NCBI RefSeq assembly: GCF_027579695.1
Contig: NC_083596.1
Span: 15,587,759 to 15,651,758, forward strand
Length of the DNA stretch: 64,000 nt
DNA from: Neoarius graeffei
Lineage: Eukaryota > Chordata > Actinopteri > Siluriformes > Ariidae
Direction: 5' to 3'
This document shows positions 10,888 through 24,094 of the stretch, one piece after another. The translations under genes and the position numbers were made by a program. The notes beneath the pieces are model-generated. The model searched no databases. It saw only the letters and a program-made list of their open reading frames with translations, and was not told where the DNA came from. Every line of letters starts with the position of its first letter. Within the stretch, counting starts at the first letter, position 1.

Positions 10888-10951
10888 GTAATGAGATGTT
10901 TAAATGCAGTAATGAGATGTTTAAATGCAGTAATGAGATGTTTAAATGCAG
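10888..10951 (+). repeat. Second triplet of 22-bp units (GAGATGTTTAAATGCAGTA)
   Basis: Three head-to-tail units identical to those at 7106-7170. The 3.7 kb between them is entirely repeats, suggesting one array was split or duplicated when the intervening block arrived. Confidence 0.9.
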
Positions 10952-10984
10952 TACTTGTGCAATAGTTTAACTTGACTTCAATTC

Positions 10985-11068
10985 CACTTGTCCAATAGGT
11001 GGCGCATGCGCATTAAGCTGCAGTAAGTTTCCGGCTTCTCTCTTTGTGCGCTCTTTGACAGAAGCATC
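10985..11068 (+). promoter_or_regulatory. Probable eral1 core promoter with CCAAT, NRF1 and ETS sites
   Basis: Directly upstream of the first coding exon lie a CCAAT box (10992-10996), the perfect palindrome GCGCATGCGC (11002-11011, followed by A), which is the NRF1 core, and TTCCGG (11029-11034), an ETS/GABP core on the minus strand. No TATA box is seen. NRF1 and GABP are known regulators of nuclear genes for mitochondrial function, which fits a mitochondrial ribosome assembly factor. A second near-match, TGCGCATGTGCG, overlaps the start codon region at 11192-11203. The start of transcription is not determined. Confidence 0.6.
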
Positions 11069-11131
11069 ATGGCTGCGCCCTGTGTGCATGTGAACTCAAG
11101 CCTGTGCAGCCGAATCGCCTCGCTTGTGTAA
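11069..11131 (+). CDS. Upstream ORF, 20 codons, in eral1 leader
   Basis: An ATG with A at -3 and G at +4 opens a 20-codon frame beginning MAAPCVHV and ending at TAA 11129-11131, 54 bases before the main start. It is not in frame with eral1 (offset 117 is a multiple of three, but the TAA separates them). If transcripts begin upstream of 11069, scanning ribosomes would meet it first. It could instead be an N-terminal relic; no conservation data are available. Confidence 0.4.
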   Translation: MAAPCVHVNSSLCSRIASLV

Positions 11132-11185
11132 TTAATCGTGTTTCCTTGTACAAGGCTTACATTTATTTGTTCGCGGTTGTGAAAC

Positions 11186-11282
11186 ATGGCTCTGCGCATG
11201 TGCGAGTGGTTCTTGTGCAGGACTTTGCGCTTTTCCAGCCGGGTGAGCTCGATGGAAACTGCGCCACTGCGACTGAGGGCAG
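11186..11282 (+). CDS. eral1: eral1 exon 1 (start codon, mitochondrial leader)
   Basis: Starts [20 protein letters not shown]; the ATG has A at -3 and G at +4. Seven arginines and hydrophobic residues with few acids fit a matrix-targeting presequence. The donor is AG|GTGTGT. It ends in phase 1, matching exon 2. Chosen as the start because it is the only in-phase ATG exon upstream and lies just below the NRF1 promoter. Confidence 0.8.
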
Positions 11283-14200
11283 GTGTGTTAACAGTGGGAG
11301 ACAGAAAACAACACAATAACAACACTACAGTTCCAACAGGCAACTATGTGAAGATTTGCAAATCGTAGAAACTCTGTATTTCAGTGAAAATAGTACAAAG
11401 GCAACATATCAGATGTTGAAACAGAAATTGTTATTGCTTTCTGAAAAATACACTACCGTCCAAAAGTTTGGGGTCACCCAGGCAATTTTGTGTTTTCCAT
11501 GAAAAGTCACACTTTTATTTCCCACCATAAGTTGTAAAATGAATAGAAAATATAGTCAAGACATTTTTCTGGCCATTTTGAGCATTTAATCGACCCCACA
11601 AATTAACGTGATGCTCCAGAAACTCAATCTGCTCAAAGGAAGGTCAGTTTTATAGCTTCTCTAAAGAGCTCAACTGTTTTCAGCTGTGCTAACATGATTG
11701 TACAAGGGTTTTCTAATCATCCATTAGCCTTCTGAGGCGATGAGCAAACACATTGTACCATTAGAACACTGGAGTGAGAGTTGCTGGAAATGGGCCTCTA
11801 CACACCTATGGAGATATTGCACCAAAAACCAGGCATTTGCAGCTAGAATAGTCATTTAGCACATTAGCAATGTATAGAGTGGATTTCTGATTAGTTTAAA
11901 GTGATCTTCATTGAAAAGAACAGTGCTTTTCTTTCAAAAATAAGGACATTTCAAAGTGACCCCAAACTTTTGAACGGTAGTGCATACAGTATGCTCATTT
12001 TGAACTGGATATCAGCAACACATTTCAAAAAAGTTGTTTACCACGGTGTTGCATCACCTCGACTTTTAACAACTGAGGAGACCAGTTGCTGTAGTTTTGA
12101 AAGAGAAATGTTGTCCCATTCTTGCCTGATATGAGCAATTCCAGCGTTACGGACGTGACACTTGAACTCAAAATGGCAACAAATGACCCAGTGCATGTTT
12201 TATTGTCTCCCAGTATTTAAACAGGTGTTGCATATTTTAAGGCTGTACCATACTGGAGAAGTGATAGAACAAGAACAATTCCCATAGTACATCTAGGGCA
12301 TGCCAGAAAACGCCAATAAAAGATGCGTTATGGACGTGACAGAAAAAGTATCACTTTTCTTGGGTGACTGTACATTTTTATCAAACTCTGTGAAATTGTA
12401 AACCTAATGTCGAAATGGAGATATCCGTTTGATAGAGGGGTCCAAGGTGAATATTAAAAAATCTTTGTTTAAAATATTTTGTATTTCATGCAGAGTTTCG
12501 GAAGGAAAAGTCAGCGTTATGGATGTGACGAAATTCCGTTATGGATGTGACGCGTCTGAAATAGACATGGCATATGTTTAGAAAATCAGCAATTTAACCA
12601 CCATAACCCTTTGAAAAACTCTCTAAATATCAGCTAAAACTATCAAAGTTCTTAAATAATATTTAGGATGGCTATTGTTTTGCTGTTTTGTGGATTTTAG
12701 CATACATTTCTGTGGCTTGTGGCAATAATATAGAATTGTACATGATCAAAGTTGATTTTAGCTTGGGGTTTTACATTATAAGAAAGAAAGACTGACAGTG
12801 ACACATTAGGTTGGTTACAAATTGGTTCAACTTATTCACATCTGTAAAATACAGGCCTAGGTGATATCTCTGGGAGTGGTTTTGATGTATTACATGTTGC
12901 TTTATTTTTGCATGGTGAGGTTGACATTTACATGGAATTGCCCATATACAATTTCAGATTCTCAACAGTTCTGGGTCTCATTTGTGATATTTTGTGCTTC
13001 GTAATGCACCAAGTGTTTTAAATGGGAGACAGGTCTGGACTGCAGGCAGGCCAGTTTAGCACCTGGACTCTCTTACTACAGAGCCATGTGCAGAAAGCGG
13101 TTTGGCATTGTCTTGCTGAAAGAAGGAAGGCCTTCCCTGAAAAAGATTTTGTCTGGATGGCAGCATGTTGCTCTGAAACGTGTATACATCATTCAGCATT
13201 AATGATGCCTTCCCAGATGTACAAGCTACCCATGTCATGTGCACTAATGCACTCTCGTACCATCATACATGATGGTTTTTGCATGTTCTCCCCGTGTCCG
13301 CGTGGGTTTCCTTCGGGTGCTCCGGTTTCCCCCACAGTCCAAAGACATGCAGGTTAGGTTAACTGATGACTCTAAATTGACCGTGAGTGTGAATGGTTGT
13401 CTGTGTCTGTGTGTCAGCCCTGTGATGACCTGGCGACTTGTCCAGGGTGTACCCCGCCTTTCGCCCATAGTCAGCTGGGATAGGCTCTAGCTTGCCTGCG
13501 ACCCTGTAGAACAGGATAAAGCGGCTACAGATAATGAGATTTCTACTTTTGATTTGTCAGACCTCAGGACAATTTTTCACTTCGCCTCAGTCCATTGTAA
13601 AAGAGCTCAGGCCCAGAGAAGGTGGTGGTGGTGTTTCTGGATATTGTTTAGATCTGGTTTTAACCTGCATTTGTGGATGCAGTAATGAACTGTTTTCACA
13701 GACGATGGTTTTCTGAAGTGTTTCTGAGCCCATACAGTGATTTCCACTACAGACATGTGTCTGCTTTTAATGCAGTGTCTCCTGAGGGCCTGAAGATCAC
13801 AGGCATCCAGTGTCAGTTTTCAGCCTTGTCTCTTGCATACAGAGATTTCTCCAGATTCTCTGAATCTTTTAATGATATTATGTACCATAGATGATGTGAT
13901 CCACAAATCCTTTACAATTTTATTTTGAGGAACGTTATTCTTAAATTGTTGCACTGTTTGCCCATGCGGTCTTTCACAGAGCAGTGAACCCCTCCCCATC
14001 TTTACTTCTGAGAGTCTCCGCCTCTCTGGGATGCTCTTTTAATTCCCAATCATGTTACTGACCTGTTGGCAATTAACCAAGCTAGTTTTGTTTAGCATTA
14101 CACAGCTTTTTCAGTTTTTTGTTGCCCCTGTCCCAACTATTCTGAAACATGTTGCTGACATCAAATTCAAAATGAGCATATATTTTTCAAAGTACAGTAA

Positions 14201-17200
14201 AATTTCTCAGTTTCAACATTTGATATGTTGTCTTTGTACTATTTTCAATGAAATATAGGGTTTCCATGATTTGCAAATCGTCATCTCATCTCATTATCTC
14301 TAGCCGCTTTATCCTGTTCTACAGGGTCGCAGGCAAGCTGGAGCCTATCCCAGCTGACTACGGGCGAAAGGCAGGGTACACCCTGGACAAGTCGCCAGGT
14401 CATCACAGGGCTGACACATAGACACAGACAACCATTCACACCTACGGTCAATTTAGTCACCAGTTAACCTAACCTGCATGTCTTTGGACTGTGGGGGAAA
14501 CCGGAGCACCTGGAGGAAACCCACGCGGACACGGGGAGAACATGCAAACTCCGCACAGAAAGGCCCTCGCCGGCCCCGGGGCTCGAACCCAGGACCTTCT
14601 TGCTGTGAGGCGACAGCGCTAACCACTACACCACCGTGCCGCCCTGCAAATCATCATTCTGTTTTTTATTTATGCTTGCCTTTTCTGTTTTTATGATCAC
14701 AGCTTACTAGTGAACGGTGCTATACAAATCCAAATAACGGTTGCTTGGGTTGAATTTCTGAAATCTGCCATTCTCCTGTTCTTCAGCTCATCGTGGCTGT
14801 GCAGTGAAGAACGCTGCGTTTCACTTTGTTCCCACCTGTTTTGTGTCCACCGAGGTTTTTCTGGACAGACTTCTGAAAGAACATAGGCTCGGCTTTGCGG
14901 AGAATCCTGCTGGCTCCCCTGCACATACTGCTATTCCCCCGGATAAAGGTAATCCTAATCCTGATTCCCAGTTTGCGGTCTCGAAAGGGCAGTTTACAAA
15001 AAACAGGTGTAACTCTCACTTGCATGGTTTTGTTATAGACTGGCAGTAATTTGGCCATAAAGTTGGATTTGACTGAATTCACACTGTGTTCTGTTTGATG
15101 TTTTCCACCATGGTGGTCTCAAGCACTATAATGTAACATAGTAGTGTTTACAGTTGAGTGCAAAAGTTTACATCCCCTTAAGACAGAAGTAATTTATATC
15201 TGAAGTATCTCAGATGTTGCCTCATTAAATGAAAACATGGTCAAATAGTGTGTTAAGATATCAGTCGTGGAACAAATATCTAATTGGCGTCTCGTCTTGA
15301 TAGGAATATTCTCTAATGTCTTTAATGCCATCCCTTGGTATTTATAACTCATAACTATATCTTTTATATTCTCTGAACAGGTTTTTGATTCTCAGTGTTT
15401 TGGGCTCATGCTCTGTTTTTTTGCTGATTTTGCTGTATAGGTTGTCTTGTTGCAGGGTACACTCACATTTTGAATGTTTATCTACCCAGAAAATGGGAGA
15501 TATTGCAAAAGCCCGATGTTATACTCAGCTGTGTGTGTAATTATGGCTAATACTTAATGTGAATTCATCCATCCATCATTCTATTACATCATCCATCTAT
15601 CTAGCCATTATACTATTACATATCATCTATCCATCTGTCCATCCGTCCATCATCCCATTACACATCATCTATCCATAGCCATCCATCATCCCATTACATA
15701 TCATCCATCCATCCATCCATCCATCCTTACATATCATCTATCCACCTGTCCATCCAACCATCATCCCATTACATATCTATCCATCCTTGCATATCCATCC
15801 AGCCATTATCCCATTACATACCATCCATCCATCATCCCATTACATATCTTCCTTCCATCCATCCATTCTTGCATATCCATTCAGCCATTGTCCCATTACA
15901 TATCCATCCATCCATCCATCCATCCATCCATCCATCATCCCATTACATATCTATCCATCCATCCTTACATATCATCCATCCATCCATCATCCCATTACAT
16001 ATCTATCCATCCATCCTTACATATCATCCACCCATCCATCATCCCATTACATATCTATCCATCCATCCTTACATATCCATCCATCCATCCATCCATCCAT
16101 CCATCATCCCATTACATATCTATCCATCCTTGCATATCCATCCAGCCATTATCCCATTACATACCATCCATCCATCCATCATCCCATTACATATCTTCCT
16201 TCCATCCATCCATTCTTGCATATCCATTCAGCCATTGTCCCATTACATATCATCCATCCATCCATCCATCATCCCATTACATATCCATCCATCCATCCAT
16301 CCATCCATCCATCCATCCATCCATCCATCCATCCATCCATCATCCCATTACATATCTATCCATCCATCTTTACATATCATCCACCCATCCATCATCCCAT
16401 TACATATCTATCCATCCATCCTTACATATCCATCCATCCATCCATCCATCCATCCATCCATCCATCCATCATCCCATTACATATCTATCCATCCATCCTT
16501 ACATATCCATCCATCATCCCATTACATATCCATCCATCCTTACATACGGCATCCATCCATCATCCCATTATACATCCATCCATCCGTCATCCCATTACAT
16601 ATCATCCATCCATCCATCCATCCATCCATCCATCCATCCATCCATCCCCATCCATCATCCCATTACATATCATCTGTTCATCCATCCATCCTTCCTTACA
16701 TATCCATCCATCACAATTACATATCTTCCATCCATCCATCCATCCATCCATCCATCCATCCATCCATCCTTCCATATCCATCCATCATCCCATTACATAT
16801 CTTCTATCCATGCATCCTTACTTATCCATCCGTCTATCCATCATCCCATTACACATCATCCATCCATCCGTCTATCCATCATCCCATTACACATCATCCA
16901 TCCATCCATCCATCCATCCATCCATCCCATTGCATATCATCTGTCCATCCATCCATCCCATTACATACCTACCATCCATCCATCCATCCATCCATCCATC
17001 CATCCATCCATCCATCCATCCATCCATCCATCCCATTACATGTTCATCCATCTCTCCATTATCCTAGTACATATCCTTTCCTCCACCCATCCTTTATCCC
17101 ATTACTTATTACATGGCTTTGTTGAACACTTATCTGTGTAACAGACCCTTGCTCTGAATAACAGACCATTGCTCTGGACCAAGTCATTAGTGGAATCAAT

Positions 17201-20200
17201 AAAATCATTTTTAAATTAATATTTTGTGTCAAATTATTGATGTCTTTAGCAAGAAGCCATATAATAAGCAGGATAATGTACAGCGAGCTGATCATTATTG
17301 CAAAATAAACCCCTTCAGGGTGAATCAAGACCCCTCTGCTTTGTGTCAGTGTCCTGCAGGGTGATGCAGGATCCATCCTTTATACCATTACATTATCCAT
17401 CCATCCTTTATCCCATTACATCTTCATCCATCCTTTATCCTATTACATCATCATCCATCCATCCTTTATCCCATTATTTATGGCTTTGTTGAATACTTGT
17501 ATCTGTATAACAGAACCTTGCTCTGAATAACGGACCCTTGCTATTGGCGGTCCTTCTATCCTTTATCCCATTACATATTCATTCATCCATTATCCTGTTA
17601 CGTTCTTAAGCCATCCATGCATTATCCCATTACTTATGATTGATTGATCAATCCATCCATCAGTCTATTTCATTACATATCATTCACTCATCTATGCAAA
17701 AATTGTATTTTTGTTTTTATTCTGTTCCCCCCCCAAACAAGTTGAGCACTTTTCCCTGATGCTGAAAGATCCAGATCAACCAGAAAATCCAAAGCTTTTG
17801 AGAGTGGCTATAGTCGGTGCTCCAAATGCAGGGAAATCGACATTGACCAACCAGCTCCTGGGCAAAAAGGTACAGTGTTTCTTAACCTTAGCTACTTCCT
17901 TGATGCAATAGTTTTTGTCAATTATGAAACATTTCTCATGTTTTGTCTCTTTAAAACAGCTGTTTGCAACCTCCCAGAAAGTGCATACCACGAGATCTCG
18001 TGCACTCGGGGTGATCACCGAGGATAATACTCAGATTGTAAGTCACTGTGGTGTTAAAAAAACAAAACAAAACCCCACACTTTCACAATTCATTCCTCTC
18101 AATCTTAAAAGTAAATAATTTTTTGTCTCTAATCCTTAACTAGAATATAATGACATTTCCAAGCTATGATCCCGTTTCACTGGAAAGACGCTTTACGGAG
18201 GAAACAAAACTGTATGATTTCTGTTGCACGTTTTCTTTAACGTCTTTAAGGTAAACTACTTGTTGTCTTTTTAAATATCAGATTGTGCTGGATACACCTG
18301 GCCTCACGACACCATCTCAAGCTAAAAGGTACATTTTAATGCTGGAAATTTTGAATTCGATCTGGAATAGTGTTGGTAGTGGAATTATTGGCACCCTTTT
18401 CTCTTGTGCTGAAAGCAAGATGATTATGAGGAAGGAGGAAGTGATTGATTTTTTTTTTCTGCGTGTGTATGTGTAAAACAGTCGGGTTTCCGTCGACTGA
18501 GAGCAAGTTTGAAAGTTTGTTTGCACTCGTTTTAAGTGTTCTTTCGAGATGCCAATCATAAAAGGTGTGTTTTTGAGAGAAAATGCTCTTATTTAGGAAA
18601 AGTTCTCATGAGAGTAATTTTATTAGCTCATCTGGCCGACGGGCAACGAACTTATGCCATCACGTGTCGTCCGGCGTCGTCCACATTTCACGAAAATCGC
18701 TTCTTCTGTCTCAATTCTTCACCGATTTTTATTCTTTTTGGCAGGAAGGTAGGTCTGCCTGGGGTGCATATACTGTACCCTCTACCCAAATTTGCATAAT
18801 TGCAATTAATAACGAAGACATGGAGTAATTAAGCCCTAACGAGCAGTTTCCACCCAAATCACTTCTTCTCCCTCAGTTCTTCACCGATTTTTATTCTTTT
18901 TGGCATGAAGGTAGGGGTACCTAGGGTGCATATGACTTCTACCCAGATTTGCTTAATTACAATTATTAATGAAGTTATGGACGAATTAAGCCTTAATGAG
19001 CAGTTCAACAAAAATCACTTCTCAGTCAATTCCTCACCGTTTTTGGATTCTTTCTGGCAAATAGGTCGGTATTCCTAGGGTGGATATCGCTTATATATAT
19101 ACAGCCCCAATTCCAAAAAAGTTGGGACAAAGTACAAATTGTAAATAAAAACGGAATGCAATGATGTGGAAGTTTCAAAATTCCATATTTTATTCAGAAT
19201 AGAACATAGATGACATATCAAATGTTTAAACTGAGAAAATGTATCATTTAAAGAGAAAAATTAGGCGATTTTAAATTTCATGACAACAACACATCTCAAA
19301 AAAGTTGGGACAAGGCCATGTTTACCACTGTGAGACATCCCCTTTTCTCTTTACAACAGTCTGTAAACGTCTGGGGACTGAGGAGACAAGTCGCTCAAGT
19401 TTAGGGATAGGAATGTTAACCCATTCTTGTCTAATGTAGGATTCTAGTCGCTCAACTGTCTTAGGTCTTTTTTGTCGTATCTTCCGTTTTATGATGCGCC
19501 AAATGTTTTCTATGGGTGAAAGATCTGGACTGCAGGCTGGCCAGTTCAGTACCCGGACCCTTCTTCTACGCAGCCATGATGCTGTAATTGATGCAGTATG
19601 TGGTTTGGCATTGTCATGTTGGAAAATGCAAGGTCTTCCCTGAAAGAGACGTCATCTGGATGGGAGCATATGTTGCTCTAGAACCTGGATATACCTTTCA
19701 GCATTGATGGTGTCTTTCCAGATGTGTAAGCTGCCCATGCCACACGCACTAATGCAACCCCATACCATCAGAGATGCAGGCTTCTGAACTGAGCGCTGAT
19801 AACTTGGGTCGTCCTTCTCCTCTTTAGTCCGAATGACACGGCGTCCCTGATTTCCATAAAGAACTTCAAATTTTGATTCGTCTGACCACAGAACAGTTTT
19901 CCACTTTGCCACAGTCCATTTTAAATGAGCCTTGGCCCAGAGAAGACGTCTGCGCTTCTGGATCATGTTTAGATACGGCTTCTTCTTTGAACTATAGAGT
20001 TTTAGCTGGCAACGGCGGATGGCACGGTGAATTGTGTTCACAGATAATGTTCTTTGGAAATATTCCTGAGCCCATTTTGTGATTTCCAATACAGAAGCAT
20101 GCCTGTATGTGATGCAGTGCCGTCTAAGGGCCCGAAGATCACGGGCACCCATTATGGTTTTCCGGCCTTGACCCTTACGCACAGAGATTCTTCCAGATTC

Positions 20201-23200
20201 TCTGAATCTTTTGATGATATTATGCACTGTAGATGATGATATGTTCAAACCCTTTGCAATTTTACACTGTCGAACTCCTTTCTGATATTGCTCCAGTATT
20301 TGTCGGCGCAGAATTAGGGGGATTGGTGATCGTCTTCCCATCTTTACTTCTGAGAGCCGCTGCCACTCCAAGATGCTCTTTTTATACCCAGTCATGTTAA
20401 TGACCTATTGCCAATTGACCTAATGAGTTGCAATTTGGTCCTCCAGCTGTTCCTTTTTTGTACCTTAAACTTTTCCAGCCTCTTATTGCCCCTGTCCCAA
20501 CTTTTTTGAGATGTGTTGCTGTCATGAAATTTCAAATGAGCCAATATTTGGCATGAAATTTCAAAATGTCTCACTTTCGACATTTGATATGTTGTCTATG
20601 TTCTATTGTGAATACAATATCAGTTTTTGAGATTTGTGAATTATTGCATTCCGTTTTTATTTACAATTTGTACTTTGTCCCAACTTTTTTGGAATCGGGG
20701 TTGTATATAATATAGCTTGTAGATCATGTATATAGTTTGCAACGTTTATTGAGCAAGGTGGCCCACTTTAGATCGTTCCTTCTGGACTAGACGGGGCCCG
20801 AGTGAGCTACGCCGTTATTGATGGTCTTGTTGTGAGTAATTGGACATGTAAACATCGTGTGTGATTTTTATTCTGGTTCCTAGTTATACCTTAATGGAAA
20901 AATTGTTTTCTTGAACGGGATTGCATTAATAACTCCCCCGTCTAATTTCTGTTGTTTACAGACATCAGCTGGAAAAGACTTTTCTTGTGGATCCGCTGAG
21001 ATCATTACGACAGGCGGATCTCGGTAACGTTTACTCCAAATTCTACGAATGTTGTAAAGTCATTTTATGTTTTCCCACCCGGGAATCTCTTCAGGACAGA
21101 GTGTTTTGCAGTTTCTTAGTGGCATGACAAGCTGTGTTTTATTTTTTGTCTTATTAACTTGAAGAGAAAAAACCAGAAGACGTAAACATAACTATAAACT
21201 GACTGAAAGAAGTACAGGATAACGTAATGTTCATTCATGTTGAATGAATAAAAACAAATTGTCATTGTTGAAAAATCACTGTGGTATAAAAGGAATACAA
21301 TGCTTATTCGAGGAAAATAATGCACTTCGGGACGATAATAGCAGCTCAGCTTTGTGTCGGCTGCATCGCACCACTCCGCTGTTGATGATTTTCCTATCCC
21401 AGCATGCACCCGAGTGTTGTACACAGATACTGCTATGATCTTGAAAAAAAATGTGTGGAAACAGATTTTTAGGTTTCTTCAGGTGACATTTAAAGTGCTT
21501 CTGAAATGGCATACGATCGTCACAAGAACAGTCTGTTCCATAAATAGTCCAGAGTCCATTCACAGCATTTCTCATTTCCAATGATCTTAAATAGACCATT
21601 GCCAGATGTATCATAAATAATGATTTTTTTTTTCCCCCTGCTTCAATGTGCAGTGGTGGTGTTGGTGGACGTCTCAGACAAGTGGACTCGCGGTAGGATG
21701 GACTTTGAGGTGCTGAAGTGTCTGGCCATGAACGCACACATTCCTGCTGTCCTCGTCCTCAATAAGGTAACCTCATTAATGCGGCTGGCTCACTGTTCCA
21801 GTTTAGAATTTGTTCATATATAAATATACCGAACGCCACTGATGGGTTTTTCCCAAATGTATTGAGACAACCTTAAGGAAAGGAGGTTTGATATGAACTT
21901 ATAGTGAATAAGAGTCCTGGGATGAGCACAGGGCAGTGTTTAGGATCACAGCAACAGTCCTGAGGTAGAAGTCGACAGGATCCTGGATGAAACAGAGCAT
22001 CAGGAAGAAGTGAATCTTGTCACTATAAAAACCAGTCGTTGTTTATCTTGTGTTTTGTTTTCTTATATTATGTTTTATGTTGGGCGGCACGGTGGTGTAG
22101 TGGTTAGCGCTGTCGCCTCACAGCAAGAAGGTCCGGGTTCGAGCCCCGTGGCCGGCGAGGGCCTTTCTGTGCGGAGTTTGCATGTTCTCCCCGTGTCCGC
22201 GTGGGTTTCCTCCGGGTGCTCCGGTTTCCCCCACAGTCCAAAGACATGCAGGTTAGGTTAACTGGTGACTCTAAATTGACCGTAGGTGTGAATGTGAGTG
22301 TGAATGGTTGTCTGTGTCTATGTGTCAGCCCTGTGATGACCTGGCGACTTGTCCAGGGTGTACCCCGCCTTTCGCCCGTAGTCAGCTGGGATAGGCTCCA
22401 GCTTGCCTGCGACCCTGTAGAAGGATAAAGCGGCTAGAGATAATGAGATGAGATGAGAGATGTTTTATGTTTTGTTATCCCCCGCTGGCTGAAAAGCCCG
22501 AAGAGGGATTATGTGGTGGTGATGTCTGTCTGTCCATCCGTCTGTCCTGGGAAGGGTACTCACCTTCTGAAATCAACTCCTCTCATAATTTTTGGAGGAA
22601 TTTCACCAAACTTGACAGGATTCTTTGTTATATGTCGGTAGTATGCATACTGCAATTTCGTTAAATTGGGTCACATTTTACCAGAGTTACAGCCCTTGAT
22701 TAACAAAATTATACTTTGACAATTTCATGAAGGCGTGCTCACCTTCTGACATCAACTCCTCTCAATATTTTTGGACGAATTTCTCGAAGCTTGGCAAAAG
22801 GCCTTGTTATATGACGGTAATACGCATGTTGCGATTTAATTTAGTTTGTGAAAATTTTGCCAGAGTTTTGACCCTTGATTCAATAACTTGTACTTTGACA
22901 ATTTCATGAGGGTGTACATTCTTCTGAAATCAACTCCTCTTACAATTTGTGGAGGAATTTCACCAAACTTGGTAAAAGGCTTTGTTATATGACAGTTATA
23001 CCCATATTGAAATTTTGTTTAATTTGGGCACATTTCACCAGAGTTATACCCTTGATTATTAACAACCTTGTACTTTGGCAATTTCATCAAGGTGTGCTCG
23101 CTTTCTGAAATCAACTTCCCTCGCAATTTTTATTATCCCCCTCTGGCCGAAAGGCCCGAAGGGGGTTTATGTCGTGGCGATGTCCGTCCCAGGAAGGGTG

Positions 23201-24032
23201 CTCACCTTCTGAAATCAACTCCTCTCTCAATTTTTGGAGGAATTTCACAAAACTTGGCAGGATTCTTTGTTATACACTACCGTTCAAAAGTTTGGGGTCA
23301 CCCAGGCAATTTTGTGTTTTCCATGAAAAGTCACACTTTTATTTCCCACCATAAGTTGTAAAATGAATAGAAAATATAGTCAAGACATTTTTCTGGCCAT
23401 TTTGAGCATTTAATCGACCCCACAAATGTGATGTTCCAGAAACTCAATCTGCTCAAAGGAAGGTCAGTTTTATAGCTTCTCTAAAGAGCTCAACTGTTTT
23501 CAGCTGTGCTAACATGATTGTACAAGGGTTTTCTAATCATCCATTAGCCTTCTGAGGCAATGAGCAAACACATTGTACCATTAGAACACTGGAGTGAGAG
23601 TTGCTGGAAATGGGCCTCTATACACCTATGGAGATATTGCACCAAAAACCACACATTTGCAGCTAGAGTAGTCATTTACCACATTAGCAATGTATAGAGT
23701 GGATTTCTGATTAGTTTAAAGTGTTGATGACACGTTTTTGACATCTTTGGCGATGTTTTATAACATAAAAAGTAATTCCCGATGATCCATATATTAATTC
23801 ACGAAGGCGCCTATTTTACAAGTTATGATAAAAAAACGCAGCTATTTGGGCAAATTTGACGGGGCTGCAGCACCCAGGAGACGAAGGAGGAGGAGGAGCT
23901 ATATGACGTCAGCGAAAGAACCTTCCTCCTAACTTACCAGTTTGTTGTTGATGCGACAGGTGTTCAGTTTATCATTATTAGTATTTTTATTATACATTAT
24001 TATACATTTTTTTTATATATATATATAAAATT

Positions 24033-24094
<62 letters not shown>

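Larger units (their letters stand above)
11990..14700 (-). pseudogene. Old, degenerate Tc1 element split by later insertions
   Basis: Stretches at 12020-12136, 12950-13275, 13545-14280 and 14645-14700 align in order with the Tc1 copies at 5418 and 19102 but with many substitutions. Examples: GGTCTGGACTGCAGGCAGGC, the counterpart of the antisense SPDLSP region, and CAGATTCTCTGAATCTTTTA, the counterpart of the HTH region. It is much older than those two copies and is interrupted by an unrelated 0.8-kb block and by two SINEs. Confidence 0.75.

Noticed and set aside
15787-17141. Three overlapping open frames of more than 400 codons
   Set aside because: They are the three phases of a CATC/CCCATTACATAT repeat without stop codons; Ile/His/Pro/Ser runs have no protein character.
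15566-17660. CRISPR-like repeat-spacer array
   Set aside because: Repeats are simple CATC units with near-identical spacers in a vertebrate genome; no unique spacers.
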